Assembly: GCF_021922925.1 (NCBI RefSeq)
Contig: NZ_CP040786.1
Span: forward strand, 3,038,001-3,102,000
Reading direction: 5' to 3'
Source: Clavibacter phaseoli
Lineage (GTDB): Bacteria; Actinomycetota; Actinomycetes; Actinomycetales; Microbacteriaceae
Length of the DNA stretch: 64,000 nt
Shown piece after piece: positions 1 through 9,139 of this stretch. The number at the start of each line of letters is the position of its first letter. The stretch's first letter is position 1. The position numbers were made by a program, and so were the translations under genes. The notes under the pieces are model-generated. The model was not told the origin of the DNA. It ran no database searches and was given only the letters and a program-made list of their open reading frames with translations.

Positions 1-28
1 GTCGGGGGTCGGCCGTAGCTTCGTGCAG

Positions 29-46
29 GCGGGGAGGTCTCCCCGC
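29..46. terminator. hairpin upstream of the first gene
   Basis: A perfect 8-bp inverted repeat (GCGGGGAG, two-base loop GT, CTCCCCGC) sits 16 bases before the first start codon. It could be the terminator of a gene left of the window or a hairpin in the leader of the following gene. There is no T-run, so the role is uncertain. Confidence 0.35.
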
Positions 47-61
47 GAGGACGGGGGATCC

Positions 62-307
62 ATGGCAGGCATCGACGCGCGGCTCGAGGTGGTGGCGCTC
101 AGCGCCACCGAGTGGCGGGTGTGCGACGCGCGCATCGCCGCCTCCGACGCCACCCGGATCATCGCCTACGCGCAGCGGCGCGGCGGCCGGGTCGAGCTCA
201 TGCGCATGCGGCCGGTGCCGGGGCTGTGCGACTGGTTCGGCAGCCTCGACGACGCGCTCGCGGCCGTCGCGGCCGAGCTGCCGCGGGAGCGCGTGCTCAT
301 CGCCTGA
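62..307 (+). CDS. small hypothetical protein, 81 aa
   Basis: I do not recognise the family. The 81-residue product has no signal peptide or membrane segment. It contains two cysteines and a short acidic/alanine-rich helix near the end (DDALAAVAAEL), suggesting a small cytoplasmic alpha/beta protein. The ATG is chosen because a purine-rich stretch (GAGGACGGGGG) lies just before it. It converges on the DUF2795 gene across a strong shared hairpin. Codon use matches the neighbours, so it is probably real. Confidence 0.55.
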   Translation: MAGIDARLEVVALSATEWRVCDARIAASDATRIIAYAQRRGGRVELMRMRPVPGLCDWFGSLDDALAAVAAELPRERVLIA

Positions 308-323
308 GCGCGCGGGGGACGGA

Positions 324-360
324 CACGGCCCCGGTCCTCACGAGGAGGACCGGGGCCGTG
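324..360. terminator. bidirectional terminator hairpin
   Basis: A perfect 16-bp stem (CACGGCCCCGGTCCTC with its complement) and a 5-base loop lie between two convergent genes, so it can stop transcription from both sides. It lacks a long U-tract, as is common for hairpins in high-GC actinobacteria. Confidence 0.8.
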
Positions 361-381
361 CGCGTCACGCGGTGAGCGGGA

Positions 382-573
382 TCAGCTCGCGTCGGAGACC
401 GCCGCGTTGATCGCGGTCGGTGCGTCGTACTCCTTGTCGGCGATGCCCTTGAGCGCGTCGAGGGTGTCGGAGTCGGCGCCCGACTCCTCCGCCTTCTTCA
501 CGATCGCGTCCTTGGATGCCGGGTAGTCGAGGCCGCTGAGGTGCTTCTGGAGCTCGATGGGGTTGATGGCCAT
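382..573 (-). CDS. DUF2795 family protein
   Basis: The 63-aa product matches the DUF2795 pattern: an N-terminal MAINPIELQKHLSGLDYPAS, a central helix with KKAEESGAD, then a conserved LKGIADKEYDAPTAI segment. These small proteins of actinobacteria and cyanobacteria have no established function. The start ATG has a GAGAGGAC ribosome-binding site. It lies downstream of the hldE copy on the same strand with a 90-base gap, so it may be the last gene of that transcript or have its own promoter. The shared terminator hairpin follows directly. Confidence 0.85.
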   Translation of the reverse strand: MAINPIELQKHLSGLDYPASKDAIVKKAEESGADSDTLDALKGIADKEYDAPTAINAAVSDAS

Positions 574-663
574 GGGGTGTCCTCTCGTCGGGGTTCGGGC
601 GGCGTCGCCCTCCCGTCGAGTCGACTCCCGCGGGCGAGCAGTGGGCAGGGGGAGGATCGCGAT

Positions 664-2211
664 CTACGGGGAGCCGTCAGGATCCGCGGGCGCCGCCGGC
701 TGCGTGGGCGCCGACGTGGCCGTCCCCGCGGGCCGGGTGAAGCCGGGGTCGGGTGCCGAGGCGCGGATCCGGTCCACCATCGAGCTCGTCGACTGCGATG
801 GCACGTAGCCGAGGATCGACACCTCGCCGCCGTACGCGCGCACCACGTCGGTCTCGTCGAGCATCTCGGGCGTGTAGTCGCCGCCCTTCGCGTAGACGTC
901 GGGCTGCACCGCCTCGAGCAGCGGGATGGGGGTGTCGGTGTCGAACACGGTGATCACGTCGACGCACGACAGCTCGGCGAGCACGCCCGCGCGGTCCTCG
1001 GCCGTGTTCACCGGCCGGTCGGATCCCTTCAGCCGCCGCACCGAGTCGTCGCTGTTGAGCGCCACCACGAGCACGTCGCCGAGCCGCTTGGCCTGGCGCA
1101 GGTAGGTGGTGTGGCCCCGGTGCAGCACGTCGAAGCAGCCGTTCGTGAAGACGATCCGGCGGCCGGCGGCGCGCTCGCCCGCGACGAGGGCCACGAGCTC
1201 GGCCTGCGAGACCGTGCGCGAGCGCGTCTCGCCGAGGTGGTCGGCGAGGGTCGCGGCGGAGCACACCGAGGTGCCGGGGAGGCGCACGACCACGTCGGCC
1301 GCGGCCTGCGCGAAGTCGGCGCTCACCGCGAGCGGGAGGCCCACGGCGCGCGCGAGCGTGAGCGCGGCGACGAAGGTGTCGCCGGCGCCGGACGCCTGCT
1401 TCTCGGGCACCGGGTGCGCGCGCGTGCGGTACGGCTCGCCCGCGCCGAGCACGACGGTGCCGTCGCGGTCGAGGGTCACGACGGCGGTCGCGGATCCGGA
1501 TGCGGCCAGGATCCGGTCGCCGAGCGAGGCGACCACGGCGGCCCGATCCTCGTCGCGCGCGAACGGCCGGTCGACGAGGCGCCCGGCCTCGCCCGCGTTC
1601 GGCGTGATGAGGTCGGGGCGGAGCGGGGCCCAGAGCGCGGGATCGTGCGCGTCCACGACCGTGAGGCCGGGGCGGCTCGTGCGCGCGGCGAGCGACTCGA
1701 GCACCACGCCGTGCAGCGTGCCGGTGCCGTAGTCGGAGACGATCTCGGCGTCGACGCCCGCGGTCGCCTCGAGGGCGGCGCGGGCGAGGGCGCGCGCGTC
1801 GTCCCGGTGGATGGATCCGCGGTGCACGTCGTCGACCCGCACGATCACCTGGTCGTCGCCCACGATGCGCGTCTTGGTGGTGGTCCGCAGGCGCGGCGAG
1901 TGCACGAGGCCGGACACGTCGACGCCGGCCGCGGCGAGCAGGTCGCGCACGCGGTCGCCCGCGGCGTCCTGACCGACGAGGCCGACCATGCGCACGGTGC
2001 CGCCGAGGCTCGCGAGGTTCACGGCCGTGTTCGCGGCGCCGCCGAGCGACTGGATCCGCTCGGTCACGTCCACGACGGGCGCCGGCGCCTCGCGGGTCAT
2101 GCGGTCGCTGTGGCCGCGCCACCACTCGTCGAGGATGACGTCGCCGATGACCGTGACAGTCGGGCGGCGCTCGGCGAGGAGGCCGATGATCCCGCGCAGC
2201 TCGCTGGTCAT
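664..2211 (-). CDS. hldE: bifunctional heptose-7-phosphate kinase / heptose-1-phosphate adenylyltransferase (HldE-like), copy 1
   Basis: This 515-aa protein joins two enzymes of ADP-heptose synthesis. Residues 1-330 are a PfkB/ribokinase-type kinase with the N-terminal GDVILDEWW segment, the GGAANTAVNLASLGG motif at about 57-71 and the catalytic GAGD at 275-278. Residues 350-490 are a cytidylyltransferase-fold domain with TNGCFDVLHRGH (HxGH at 364-367) and the RRLKGSDRPV segment. The family phosphorylates D-glycero-D-manno-heptose 7-phosphate at C1 and later adenylylates heptose 1-phosphate. Its ATG overlaps the stop of the upstream aldehyde dehydrogenase gene by four bases. A second HldE lies near 26 kb. 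The C-terminal tail after about 490 is Pro/Ala-rich. Confidence 0.9.
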   Translation of the reverse strand: MTSELRGIIGLLAERRPTVTVIGDVILDEWWRGHSDRMTREAPAPVVDVTERIQSLGGAANTAVNLASLGGTVRMVGLVGQDAAGDRVRDLLAAAGVDVSGLVHSPRLRTTTKTRIVGDDQVIVRVDDVHRGSIHRDDARALARAALEATAGVDAEIVSDYGTGTLHGVVLESLAARTSRPGLTVVDAHDPALWAPLRPDLITPNAGEAGRLVDRPFARDEDRAAVVASLGDRILAASGSATAVVTLDRDGTVVLGAGEPYRTRAHPVPEKQASGAGDTFVAALTLARAVGLPLAVSADFAQAAADVVVRLPGTSVCSAATLADHLGETRSRTVSQAELVALVAGERAAGRRIVFTNGCFDVLHRGHTTYLRQAKRLGDVLVVALNSDDSVRRLKGSDRPVNTAEDRAGVLAELSCVDVITVFDTDTPIPLLEAVQPDVYAKGGDYTPEMLDETDVVRAYGGEVSILGYVPSQSTSSMVDRIRASAPDPGFTRPAGTATSAPTQPAAPADPDGSP

Positions 2212-3758
2212 CGCGCGTCGTCCGCGGCGGAGGCGGGCTCGACCGGCGCGTCGACCAGCGGCGTGTCGCCCGCGCCCGCCCGCGCGGAGCCGGATGCGGC
2301 CTCCGCCGGCGTGGTCGCGGCGGGGGCATCGCCCGCGTCGAGCACGGGTAGCCCGAGGTGCACGACGGTCGTGGTGCTCATCTCGTCGAGGAGCTCGGGG
2401 CCGTAGCCGAAGCCGGATCCGCTGCGACCGCGGGGCTGCGCCGCGCCGCCGGGCGCGCCGCCGAAGACGCCGTTGACCTTGATCGTGCCGACGGGCAGCT
2501 CGGCGGCGGCGCGCTGGGCGTGCTCCATCGACCCCGTGAGCACGCTCGCCGCGAGGCCGTAGCGGTCGTCGGACGCCCGGGCGAGCGCCTCGTCGAAGTC
2601 CGCGACGACCTGCACGGCCGCGACCGGGCCGAACGTCTCGGCCGTCATCACGGTCATGTCGGCGGTGCAGTCGACGAGGACGGTGGCGGGGTAGCGGGAT
2701 CCGGGGCCGTCGGGCACGTGCCCGCCGACGAGCGCGCGGGCGCCCTCCGTGAGCGCCTCGGACACCTGCTCGTGCACGGCATCGCGCATGCGCTCGTCGA
2801 CCAGCGGGCCGAGTTCGCCGGAGGAGTTCCAGCGCTCGGCCTCCGCGACCAGCGCGGCGGTGAAGCGGTCGGCGATGTCGCGGTGCACGTAGATCCGCTC
2901 GACCGAGGTGCAGATCTGGCCGGCGTTGGCGAAGGATCCGAGGGCGGCCTGCGCGGCGGCCCACGCGGGATCCACGCCCGCGTCGACGAGGAGCGGGTCG
3001 TTGCCGCCGTTCTCGCGGATCACGTGCGTGGGCGTGCCGGCGGCGCGGCGGGCGATGGCCTCGCCGGCGGCGGTGGATCCGACGTGCGCGACCACGCGCG
3101 TGTCGTCGTGCGCGACGAGCTGGTCGCCGACGTCGCCGCCGCCGACCACGGAGACGAGCACGCCGTCGGGCAGGGCCTCGGCGAGGATCCGGCCGAGCAG
3201 CTCGCCGGTGTGCGGGCAGCGCTCGCTCGGCTTGTGGATCACGGTGTTGCCCATCACGAGCGCCGCGCCGATGATCCCCGCGGCCACCGCCACCGGGTCG
3301 TTCCACGGCGTGAGCGCGACCGTGACGCCGCGCGGACGCGGCACCGAGAAGTCCACGTTCGGCAGCGTCCCGAGCAGCGACCGGCCGCGGTGGACCGGCC
3401 CGAGCTCGGAGTACTGCAGCAGCGTGTCGACGCCCGCGCCGACGCCGCCGAGCGCGTCGCCGCGCGGCTTGCCGGTCTCGCGCTCGTTGAGCTCGGCCAG
3501 CTCCTCCGCGCGCTCGGCGAGGGCGTGCGCGGCGCGGCGCACGGCCTGGCCGCGCTGGGCGGGCGGCATCGCGGCCCACGCGGCGGAGGCGTCCACCGAC
3601 CGGCGCACGGCGGCGTGGACCTCGTCGGGCGTCGACGCGTCGATGTCGCCCACGAGCGACCCGTCGCGCGGATCCGTGATCCGCAGCGTCCCGGGTCCGG
3701 CCTCGGTGACCTCGGTCTCGATCAGGCCGTCGATGTCGAGTGCGGTGTCTGTGGTCAC
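2208..3758 (-). CDS. aldehyde dehydrogenase family protein
   Basis: The 516-aa product is an NAD(P)-dependent aldehyde dehydrogenase. Visible motifs are the cofactor-binding LTPWNDPVAVAAG and IHKPSE segments, a general-base glutamate in ENGGND (more often ELGG in the family) and the catalytic cysteine in ANAGQICTSVER. The motif AETFGPVAAV near the C-terminus is also typical. GTG is chosen as start because GAGGAG lies six bases upstream and the next residues fit. The last 50 residues are a low-complexity Ala/Pro/Asp extension outside the enzyme core. The stop overlaps the hldE start (ATGA), so the two are translationally coupled. The substrate cannot be read from sequence. Confidence 0.88.
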   Translation of the reverse strand: MTTDTALDIDGLIETEVTEAGPGTLRITDPRDGSLVGDIDASTPDEVHAAVRRSVDASAAWAAMPPAQRGQAVRRAAHALAERAEELAELNERETGKPRGDALGGVGAGVDTLLQYSELGPVHRGRSLLGTLPNVDFSVPRPRGVTVALTPWNDPVAVAAGIIGAALVMGNTVIHKPSERCPHTGELLGRILAEALPDGVLVSVVGGGDVGDQLVAHDDTRVVAHVGSTAAGEAIARRAAGTPTHVIRENGGNDPLLVDAGVDPAWAAAQAALGSFANAGQICTSVERIYVHRDIADRFTAALVAEAERWNSSGELGPLVDERMRDAVHEQVSEALTEGARALVGGHVPDGPGSRYPATVLVDCTADMTVMTAETFGPVAAVQVVADFDEALARASDDRYGLAASVLTGSMEHAQRAAAELPVGTIKVNGVFGGAPGGAAQPRGRSGSGFGYGPELLDEMSTTTVVHLGLPVLDAGDAPAATTPAEAASGSARAGAGDTPLVDAPVEPASAADDAR

Positions 3759-3862
3759 GGGTCTCCTCGCGGGGTCGGCGGCCCGCGGGGATGCGCGGGC
3801 GGGGGCGCTCGCGCGCCACCCGGCCCGTACCCACTTCCCGTGGCTCTCACACGGGGCGGGCC

Positions 3863-5659
3863 CTACGACTCGAGGTGCCCCAGCTCCGGCTGCGCCAGGA
3901 ACGCCACGACCGGATCCGCCGCCGCGCCCGTCTCGAACACGACGAGGTCGTTCCGGCCCGCGCGGAGCTGCGCGCCCGGCACGTAGAGCGTGTGCTGCGG
4001 CCCGCGGGTCCAGTAGCGGCCGAGCGCGAAGCCGTTGACGAACGCGACGCCCTTGCCCCAGGAGCGCGTGTCGAGGAAGAGGTCGGCGGGCGCGTCCAAC
4101 TCGAAGGACGCGTGCGCCAGCACCGGCCCGTCGAGGAAGCGGACCGGCTCCGCGGCGGAGGACGCGGCGAAGGCCGCCGCCGAGGAAACCGACGCCGCCA
4201 TCGCGCCGAGGTCGAGCGGCAGGCTCTCCCACCCGGTGAGCTCGGCGCCGTCGAGCGTCGCCGGGCCGATGAGCCCCTTCGCCTCCCCGATCCGCACGCC
4301 GTAGTTGACGCGCCCCTGGTCCTCCACGAGCATCTCGAGGATCCGGCCGGGTGGCACGGCGATCGCGGTCTCGTGCTGGTCGCGCTGGATCACGCCGATC
4401 CGCACGCCGTCCACCGAGACGACGGCCCGGTCGCGCACCTCGCCGAACGCGAGCACGCGCGTGCGGTCGGACGCGGGCAGCTCCACCCGGTGCAGCGCGA
4501 ACCCGCGGAACACGCCGAGCTCGTCCATCGACGGCACGGCGGACGTCGCGCGCCACCCGGCGGGGTCCGTCACGAGGTCCGCGAGCGGTGCGACGGCGTC
4601 GAAGGCGACCTCGAACGCGGGCGCGTCCCCGCGTCCCGCGGGCACCTCGTCGGGCACCGACCGGTACCGGGCGATCACGTCGCGGAACGCGAAGAACTTC
4701 TCCGTCGGGGATCCGGTCTCGTCGAGCGGGGCGTCGTAGTCGTACGAGGTGACGTGCGACTGGTAGGTGCCCTTGTGGTTGGCGCCGTTCGTGAAGCCGA
4801 AGTTGGTGCCGCCGTGGAACATGTAGATGTTCACGGAGGCGCCCGCGGCGAGCAGCGCGTCCAGCTCGGCGGCGGCGTCGGCCGCGGAGGTCGTGTGGTG
4901 GTGCTCGCCCCAGTGGTCGAACCAGCCGTCCCAGAACTCGCTGCACATGAGCGGGCCGGTCGGCTGGTGGCGGCGCAGGGTCTCGAGGCGCTCGGTGGCG
5001 CGCGAGCCGAAGGATCCCGTGCGGTGCAGCTCGTCGAGGCTGCCGCGGGAGAGCATCTCGTCGGTCGGCTGGTCGACGGTCGTCAGCGGCACGATGATGC
5101 CGGACTCCCGCGTGAGGTCGACGAGGTGGCGGAGGTACTCGGCGTCGTCGCCGTACGCGCCGTACTCGTTCTCGATCTGCACGAGGATCACGGGCCCGCC
5201 GTGGTCGATCTGCCGCGGCGCGACGATCTCGTAGACGCGGCGGAGGAACTCATCGACCGCGGCGAGGTACAGCGGCTCGCTGCGGCGGACCCCGACGGCG
5301 GGATCCTCGAACAGCCAGCCGGGCAGCCCGCCGCCGTCCCACTCGGCGCAGATGTAGGGGCCCGGGCGCACGATCGCGTGCATGCCCTCCGCGTGGACGA
5401 GGTCGAGGAAGCGGCCGAGGTCGAGGCCGGCGCTCGTGTCGAAGGTGCCGCGCTCGGGCGAGTGGGCGTTCCAGGCGACGTACGTCTCGATGGTGTCGAG
5501 CCCCATGAGGCGGGCCTTGCGGATCCGGTCGGCCCACTGGTCGGGGTGCACGCGGAAGTAGTGGAGGGCGCCCGCGATGACGCGGTGCGGTCGGCCGTCG
5601 AGCTCGAAGTCGTCGGCGCCGATGCGGAAGCGGGTGCTGGTGGCGGGGAGGCCGGGCAT
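3863..5659 (-). CDS. GH35 beta-galactosidase
   Basis: A 598-aa glycoside hydrolase of family 35, which removes terminal beta-galactose with retention. The TIM barrel (about 1-330) shows RPGPYICAEWDGGGLPGWL, the acid/base glutamate in QIENEYGAYG, the nucleophile glutamate in MCSEFWDGWFDHWG and the family motif MFHGGTNFGFTNG. The C-terminal part contains jelly-roll-like modules ending with a WGKGVAFVNGFALGRYW segment seen in this family. No signal peptide is visible, so it acts on imported galactosides. It follows the sugar importer on the same strand behind a hairpin. An in-frame upstream ATG exists, but this start has a GAGGAC site seven bases before it. Confidence 0.93.
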   Translation of the reverse strand: MPGLPATSTRFRIGADDFELDGRPHRVIAGALHYFRVHPDQWADRIRKARLMGLDTIETYVAWNAHSPERGTFDTSAGLDLGRFLDLVHAEGMHAIVRPGPYICAEWDGGGLPGWLFEDPAVGVRRSEPLYLAAVDEFLRRVYEIVAPRQIDHGGPVILVQIENEYGAYGDDAEYLRHLVDLTRESGIIVPLTTVDQPTDEMLSRGSLDELHRTGSFGSRATERLETLRRHQPTGPLMCSEFWDGWFDHWGEHHHTTSAADAAAELDALLAAGASVNIYMFHGGTNFGFTNGANHKGTYQSHVTSYDYDAPLDETGSPTEKFFAFRDVIARYRSVPDEVPAGRGDAPAFEVAFDAVAPLADLVTDPAGWRATSAVPSMDELGVFRGFALHRVELPASDRTRVLAFGEVRDRAVVSVDGVRIGVIQRDQHETAIAVPPGRILEMLVEDQGRVNYGVRIGEAKGLIGPATLDGAELTGWESLPLDLGAMAASVSSAAAFAASSAAEPVRFLDGPVLAHASFELDAPADLFLDTRSWGKGVAFVNGFALGRYWTRGPQHTLYVPGAQLRAGRNDLVVFETGAAADPVVAFLAQPELGHLES

Positions 5660-5675
5660 GGTCGTGTCCTCAGGA

Positions 5676-5696
5676 GTGCGGGGTGCGGGGTGCGGG
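5676..5696. repeat. three tandem GTGCGGG units
   Basis: Three perfect copies of the 7-mer GTGCGGG lie in the leader of the beta-galactosidase gene, between its start codon and the upstream hairpin. The role is unknown. Confidence 0.7.
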
Positions 5697-5706
5697 CGTG
5701 GCATGG

Positions 5707-5744
5707 GAGAGGGGAGGCGCGACTCGCGTCGCACCTCCCCTCTC
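5707..5744. terminator. hairpin between binding-protein and beta-galactosidase genes
   Basis: A 17-bp stem (arm GAGAGGGGAGGCGCGAC, one G-T mismatch) with a four-base loop follows the stop of the substrate-binding gene. It can end the importer transcript, or act as a processing and attenuation hairpin that lowers beta-galactosidase expression and protects the abundant binding-protein mRNA. Confidence 0.75.
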
Positions 5745-5758
5745 GAGAACGGGTGCTG

Positions 5759-7111
5759 CTACTTCACGTCGACGGTGAAGCCCTGCTGCTGGCCGTACTC
5801 GGCGGCCGCCTTGCCCCACGCCTCGAGGACGGGGTCGAGCGACGTGCCGTTGGAGTACGCGGACGAGGCCGAGTCGCTGAAGACGCTGTTCGTGTAGACC
5901 TGGAAGGGCAGGTACTGCCAGTCCGGGACCACGTTCTTCGAGGCCTCGCTGAGCACCTCGTTGATCTTCTGGCCGCCGAAGTACTCCGGCGTCTCGTTGA
6001 GGAACTCGTCGCTGTTCAGGTCCGCCGTGGTGGACGGGAATCCGCCGGCGTCGAACGAGATCTGGCGACCCTGCTCGTCGGCCGTGGTGAACTTCGCGAA
6101 CTCCGCCGCGACGAGCTTGTTCTCGGACTGCTGCATGACGGCGATGGAGGATCCGCCGCTCTCGGCGGTCGCGGTGTCACCCGCGGTGTACTGCGGCATG
6201 GGGGCGACGCGCCACTGGCCGGAGCCCTCGGTGGCCTGCGCCTCGAGGTTGCCGGGCATCCAGGCGCCGGTGATCAGCGTGGCGATGGATCCGTCGCCGA
6301 GGCCGCGGAACCACTCGTCGGTCCAGCCGGGGGTCTGGGCCAGCGAGCCGTTCTCGACGAGCTGGTTCCACATGGCCGTGTACTTCTTGGCGCCCGCGTC
6401 CTGCATGTCGATGGTGACGTTGTCGCCGTCGACCTTGTAGGGGTGGCCGCCGGCCTGCCAGATCATGCTCGTGGTGAAGCCGGCGTCGCCGGAGTCGCTG
6501 GTGATGTACTGGTTCGGGTCGGCGGAGTGCATCTTCTCCGCGGCGGCCACGTACTCGTCCCACGTGGTGGGGACGGCGATGCCGTACTTGTCGAAGACGT
6601 CCTGGCGGTAGAACATCGCCATGGGGCCCGAGTCCTGCGGCAGCGCGTAGAGGGCGTCGCCCTCGGTGACCGCGTTCCAGGTGGACGCCGTGAACTGGTC
6701 CTCGAGGTCCGTGTAGCCGTAGCCCGAGAGGTCGGCGAGGGACTTGCCGAGCGCGAACTGCGGGATCGCGAAGTACTCGATCTGCGCTACGTCGGGAGCG
6801 CCCTTGCCCGCCTTGATGGCGTTCTGGAGCTTCGTGTACTGGTCGGCGCCGGTGCCGACGTTCTGCACGTCGACCGTGATCTTCGGGTGCTCCTTCTCGA
6901 ACGCCTCGGCGATCGGCTTGATCGCGGGGGCCCAGCCCCAGACGGTGATGGAGGACTGCGTGTCGAGGGCCTTCGCGAGGTCGTCGGCGGAGGCGGTGTC
7001 GGCGCTGGCGCCGCCCGATCCGGACGAGCACGCCGCGAGGGAGCCCGCGAGGACGATGCCGAGGCCGAGCGCGATCGCGCGCTTCGCCCTGCGGGGGAAC
7101 GAGATGGACAT
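5759..7111 (-). CDS. carbohydrate ABC transporter substrate-binding lipoprotein
   Basis: The 450-aa product is an extracellular sugar-binding lipoprotein of the family-1 solute-binding group. It has a basic N-terminus, a hydrophobic signal and a lipobox ending at Cys28 (AGSLAAC), followed by a Ser/Gly linker. The body shows family features such as [20 protein letters not shown] and [11 protein letters not shown]. It is the third gene of the importer operon, after the two permeases, and a hairpin follows its stop. The adjacent GH35 gene suggests a galactose-containing oligosaccharide as substrate. No importer ATPase is in the operon; such systems often share one MsiK-type ATPase encoded elsewhere. 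Confidence 0.93.
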   Translation of the reverse strand: MSISFPRRAKRAIALGLGIVLAGSLAACSSGSGGASADTASADDLAKALDTQSSITVWGWAPAIKPIAEAFEKEHPKITVDVQNVGTGADQYTKLQNAIKAGKGAPDVAQIEYFAIPQFALGKSLADLSGYGYTDLEDQFTASTWNAVTEGDALYALPQDSGPMAMFYRQDVFDKYGIAVPTTWDEYVAAAEKMHSADPNQYITSDSGDAGFTTSMIWQAGGHPYKVDGDNVTIDMQDAGAKKYTAMWNQLVENGSLAQTPGWTDEWFRGLGDGSIATLITGAWMPGNLEAQATEGSGQWRVAPMPQYTAGDTATAESGGSSIAVMQQSENKLVAAEFAKFTTADEQGRQISFDAGGFPSTTADLNSDEFLNETPEYFGGQKINEVLSEASKNVVPDWQYLPFQVYTNSVFSDSASSAYSNGTSLDPVLEAWGKAAAEYGQQQGFTVDVK

Positions 7112-7170
7112 GGTGGTGCCTTTCACTTCTTCGTGGTGGTGTGGGTGGTGCGGAGGTGGGTCGGGAGGTC

Positions 7171-8121
7171 CTACGCCTTGACGCCGCCGGCCGAGAGGCC
7201 GGACTGCCAGTAGCGCTGGAGGAAGAGGAACGCGATCACGATCGGGATGATCGCGAGGAACGAGCCCGTGATGACGAGGTTGTAGATCGGCTGGCCGCCC
7301 ACGGTGGTGGACTGCGCGTTCCACTGGTTGAGGCCCACCGTGAGGGGGTACCAGCGGGAGTCGCTCAGCATGATCAGGGGCAGGAAGTAGTTGTTCCAGG
7401 TCGCGACGATCGAGAACAGCAGCACCGTGATGAGGCCGGGCGACAGGAGCCGCAGGCTGATCGTGAAGAAGGTGCGGATCTCGCTCGAGCCGTCCATCCG
7501 CGCCGCCTCGAGGATCTCGGTGGGCACCGAGTCGACCGCGTAGGTCCAGATGAGGTACAGCCCGAAGGGGCTGATGAGCGACGGCAGGATGATCGCCCAC
7601 GGGGTGTTCGTGAGGCCCATCTGGCTGAACAGCAGGAAGGTCGGCACCGCGAGGGCCGTGCCGGGGATCGCGACGGCGCCGAGCACCACCGCGAACACGA
7701 TCTTCTTGCCGGGGAAGTCGAACTTCGCCAGGCCGTAGCCCGCGAGCGTGGCGAGCAGCGTCGCGCCGCCCGCGCCGACGACCACGTAGATCAGCGTGTT
7801 GCCGAGCCAGCGGACGAACTCGCCGTTGCCGTAGGTCAGCACGCCCTGGATGTTGTCCCACAGCGCGAAGTCGCCCGAGAACCAGAGGCCGAACGAGCTG
7901 AACAGCGCGTCCTGCGTCTTGGTCGAGTTGACCAGCAGCCAGAAGAGGGGGAGCACGGAGTAGATGAGCAGCAGCGACATCACGATGGTGAGCACGATGC
8001 TGCGGCGCTCGCGCGGGGCGCCGGCGCTCTTGCGGCGCTTGGGCGTCTTGTCCGCCGGGGCGTCGAGGACGGGCGTGCCGGCGTCGGGCGCGGCGAGGGG
8101 GGTTCCGGTGAGGGTCGACAC
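7171..8121 (-). CDS. carbohydrate ABC transporter permease, MalG type
   Basis: A 316-aa inner-membrane subunit with about six hydrophobic segments, the first at about 42-62. The cytoplasmic EAA loop that docks the ATPase is visible as [20 protein letters not shown]. The N-terminal 40 residues are hydrophilic and proline/alanine-rich. The GTG start lies two bases after the stop of the MalF-type gene, so the two are translated together. It should form the transmembrane channel with that partner and take sugar from the lipoprotein encoded downstream. Confidence 0.93.
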   Translation of the reverse strand: MSTLTGTPLAAPDAGTPVLDAPADKTPKRRKSAGAPRERRSIVLTIVMSLLLIYSVLPLFWLLVNSTKTQDALFSSFGLWFSGDFALWDNIQGVLTYGNGEFVRWLGNTLIYVVVGAGGATLLATLAGYGLAKFDFPGKKIVFAVVLGAVAIPGTALAVPTFLLFSQMGLTNTPWAIILPSLISPFGLYLIWTYAVDSVPTEILEAARMDGSSEIRTFFTISLRLLSPGLITVLLFSIVATWNNYFLPLIMLSDSRWYPLTVGLNQWNAQSTTVGGQPIYNLVITGSFLAIIPIVIAFLFLQRYWQSGLSAGGVKA

Positions 8122-8123
8122 GG

Positions 8124-9065
8124 TCAGCTGTCCTTCCGGGTGCCGACGAGCTGCACCACGTAGGCGACCACCATCGTCAGGACGCCCATGATGATCGCGA
8201 TGGCGGCGGAGTAGTTGAACTGCTGTCCCGCGAAGGACAGGTTGTAGGCGTACATGTTCGGCGTGAAGAACGAGCTGATGCCGTTCGGCGCCAGCGTCTG
8301 CAGGATGTTCGGCTCGTTGAAGAGCTGGAAGCTGCCGATGATGGAGAAGATCACGCCGATGACGAGCGCGCCGCGGATGGCGGGGAGCTTGATGCCGGTG
8401 ACGATGCGGAACGGGCCCGCGCCGTCGAGCTCGGCCGCCTCGTAGAGGTCGGGCGAGATGACGCGGAGGGCCGCGTAGAACAGCAGCATGTTGTAGCCGA
8501 CGAACTCCCACGTGACGATGTTGCCGATCGACGCGAGGATCCAGCTCTGCGAGAGCAGGTCGGGCAGGTCCCACCCGGTCGCCTGCTCGATGTTGCCGAC
8601 GAGGCCGAAGCGGTTGCCGTAGATGAAGCCCCACATGAGGGCCGCGACGACGGCGGGCACGGCGTAGGGCAGGAAGATCGAGATGCGGAAGAACGCGGTG
8701 AAGTGCAGGCGGGCCGAGTCGAGCGCGAGCGCCGCGAACAGCGCGATGAGCAGCATGATCGGCACCTGCACGACGAGGAACAGGGCGACGCGGCCGAGCG
8801 CGTCCCAGAACTTCGGGTCGTTGAGCGCCTGCGTGTAGTTGGCGATGCCGACGAACGAGTTGCCGCCGATCATCCGCTCCTGGAACAGGCTGAGGTAGAT
8901 CGAGTAGCCGACGGGCGCGATGAGGACGACGAGGAAGACCACGAGGAACGGGGCGACGAAGCCCAGTCCGGTCCAGCGTCGCTTGTCGCGTCGCATCGGG
9001 GGACCGCTGGGGCGGGCCGCGTCGGGAGCCTTCGGCCGGGCGGCCGAGGTCGACATCGTCGTCAT
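8124..9065 (-). CDS. carbohydrate ABC transporter permease, MalF type
   Basis: A 313-aa permease with six predicted membrane segments after a basic cytoplasmic N-terminus. The EAA loop reads [20 protein letters not shown]. It is the first gene of the minus-strand galactoside operon. A second in-frame ATG three codons in is also possible. The upstream region carries the perfect LacI-type operator shared with the divergent regulator gene, so expression is probably repressed without inducer. Confidence 0.93.
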   Translation of the reverse strand: MTTMSTSAARPKAPDAARPSGPPMRRDKRRWTGLGFVAPFLVVFLVVLIAPVGYSIYLSLFQERMIGGNSFVGIANYTQALNDPKFWDALGRVALFLVVQVPIMLLIALFAALALDSARLHFTAFFRISIFLPYAVPAVVAALMWGFIYGNRFGLVGNIEQATGWDLPDLLSQSWILASIGNIVTWEFVGYNMLLFYAALRVISPDLYEAAELDGAGPFRIVTGIKLPAIRGALVIGVIFSIIGSFQLFNEPNILQTLAPNGISSFFTPNMYAYNLSFAGQQFNYSAAIAIIMGVLTMVVAYVVQLVGTRKDS

Positions 9066-9139
9066 GTGCTTCCACTTCGTCGGGGGATCGCGGCGCAGTC
9101 AGCCCGGGAGCGGGCCGTCACCCCATTCGGGAGGATTGG

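Noticed and set aside
3740..7213. Plus-strand open frame of about 1150 codons
   Set aside because: It runs antisense to the GH35 and binding-protein genes and gives a low-complexity Arg/Val/Gly/Glu sequence without motifs.
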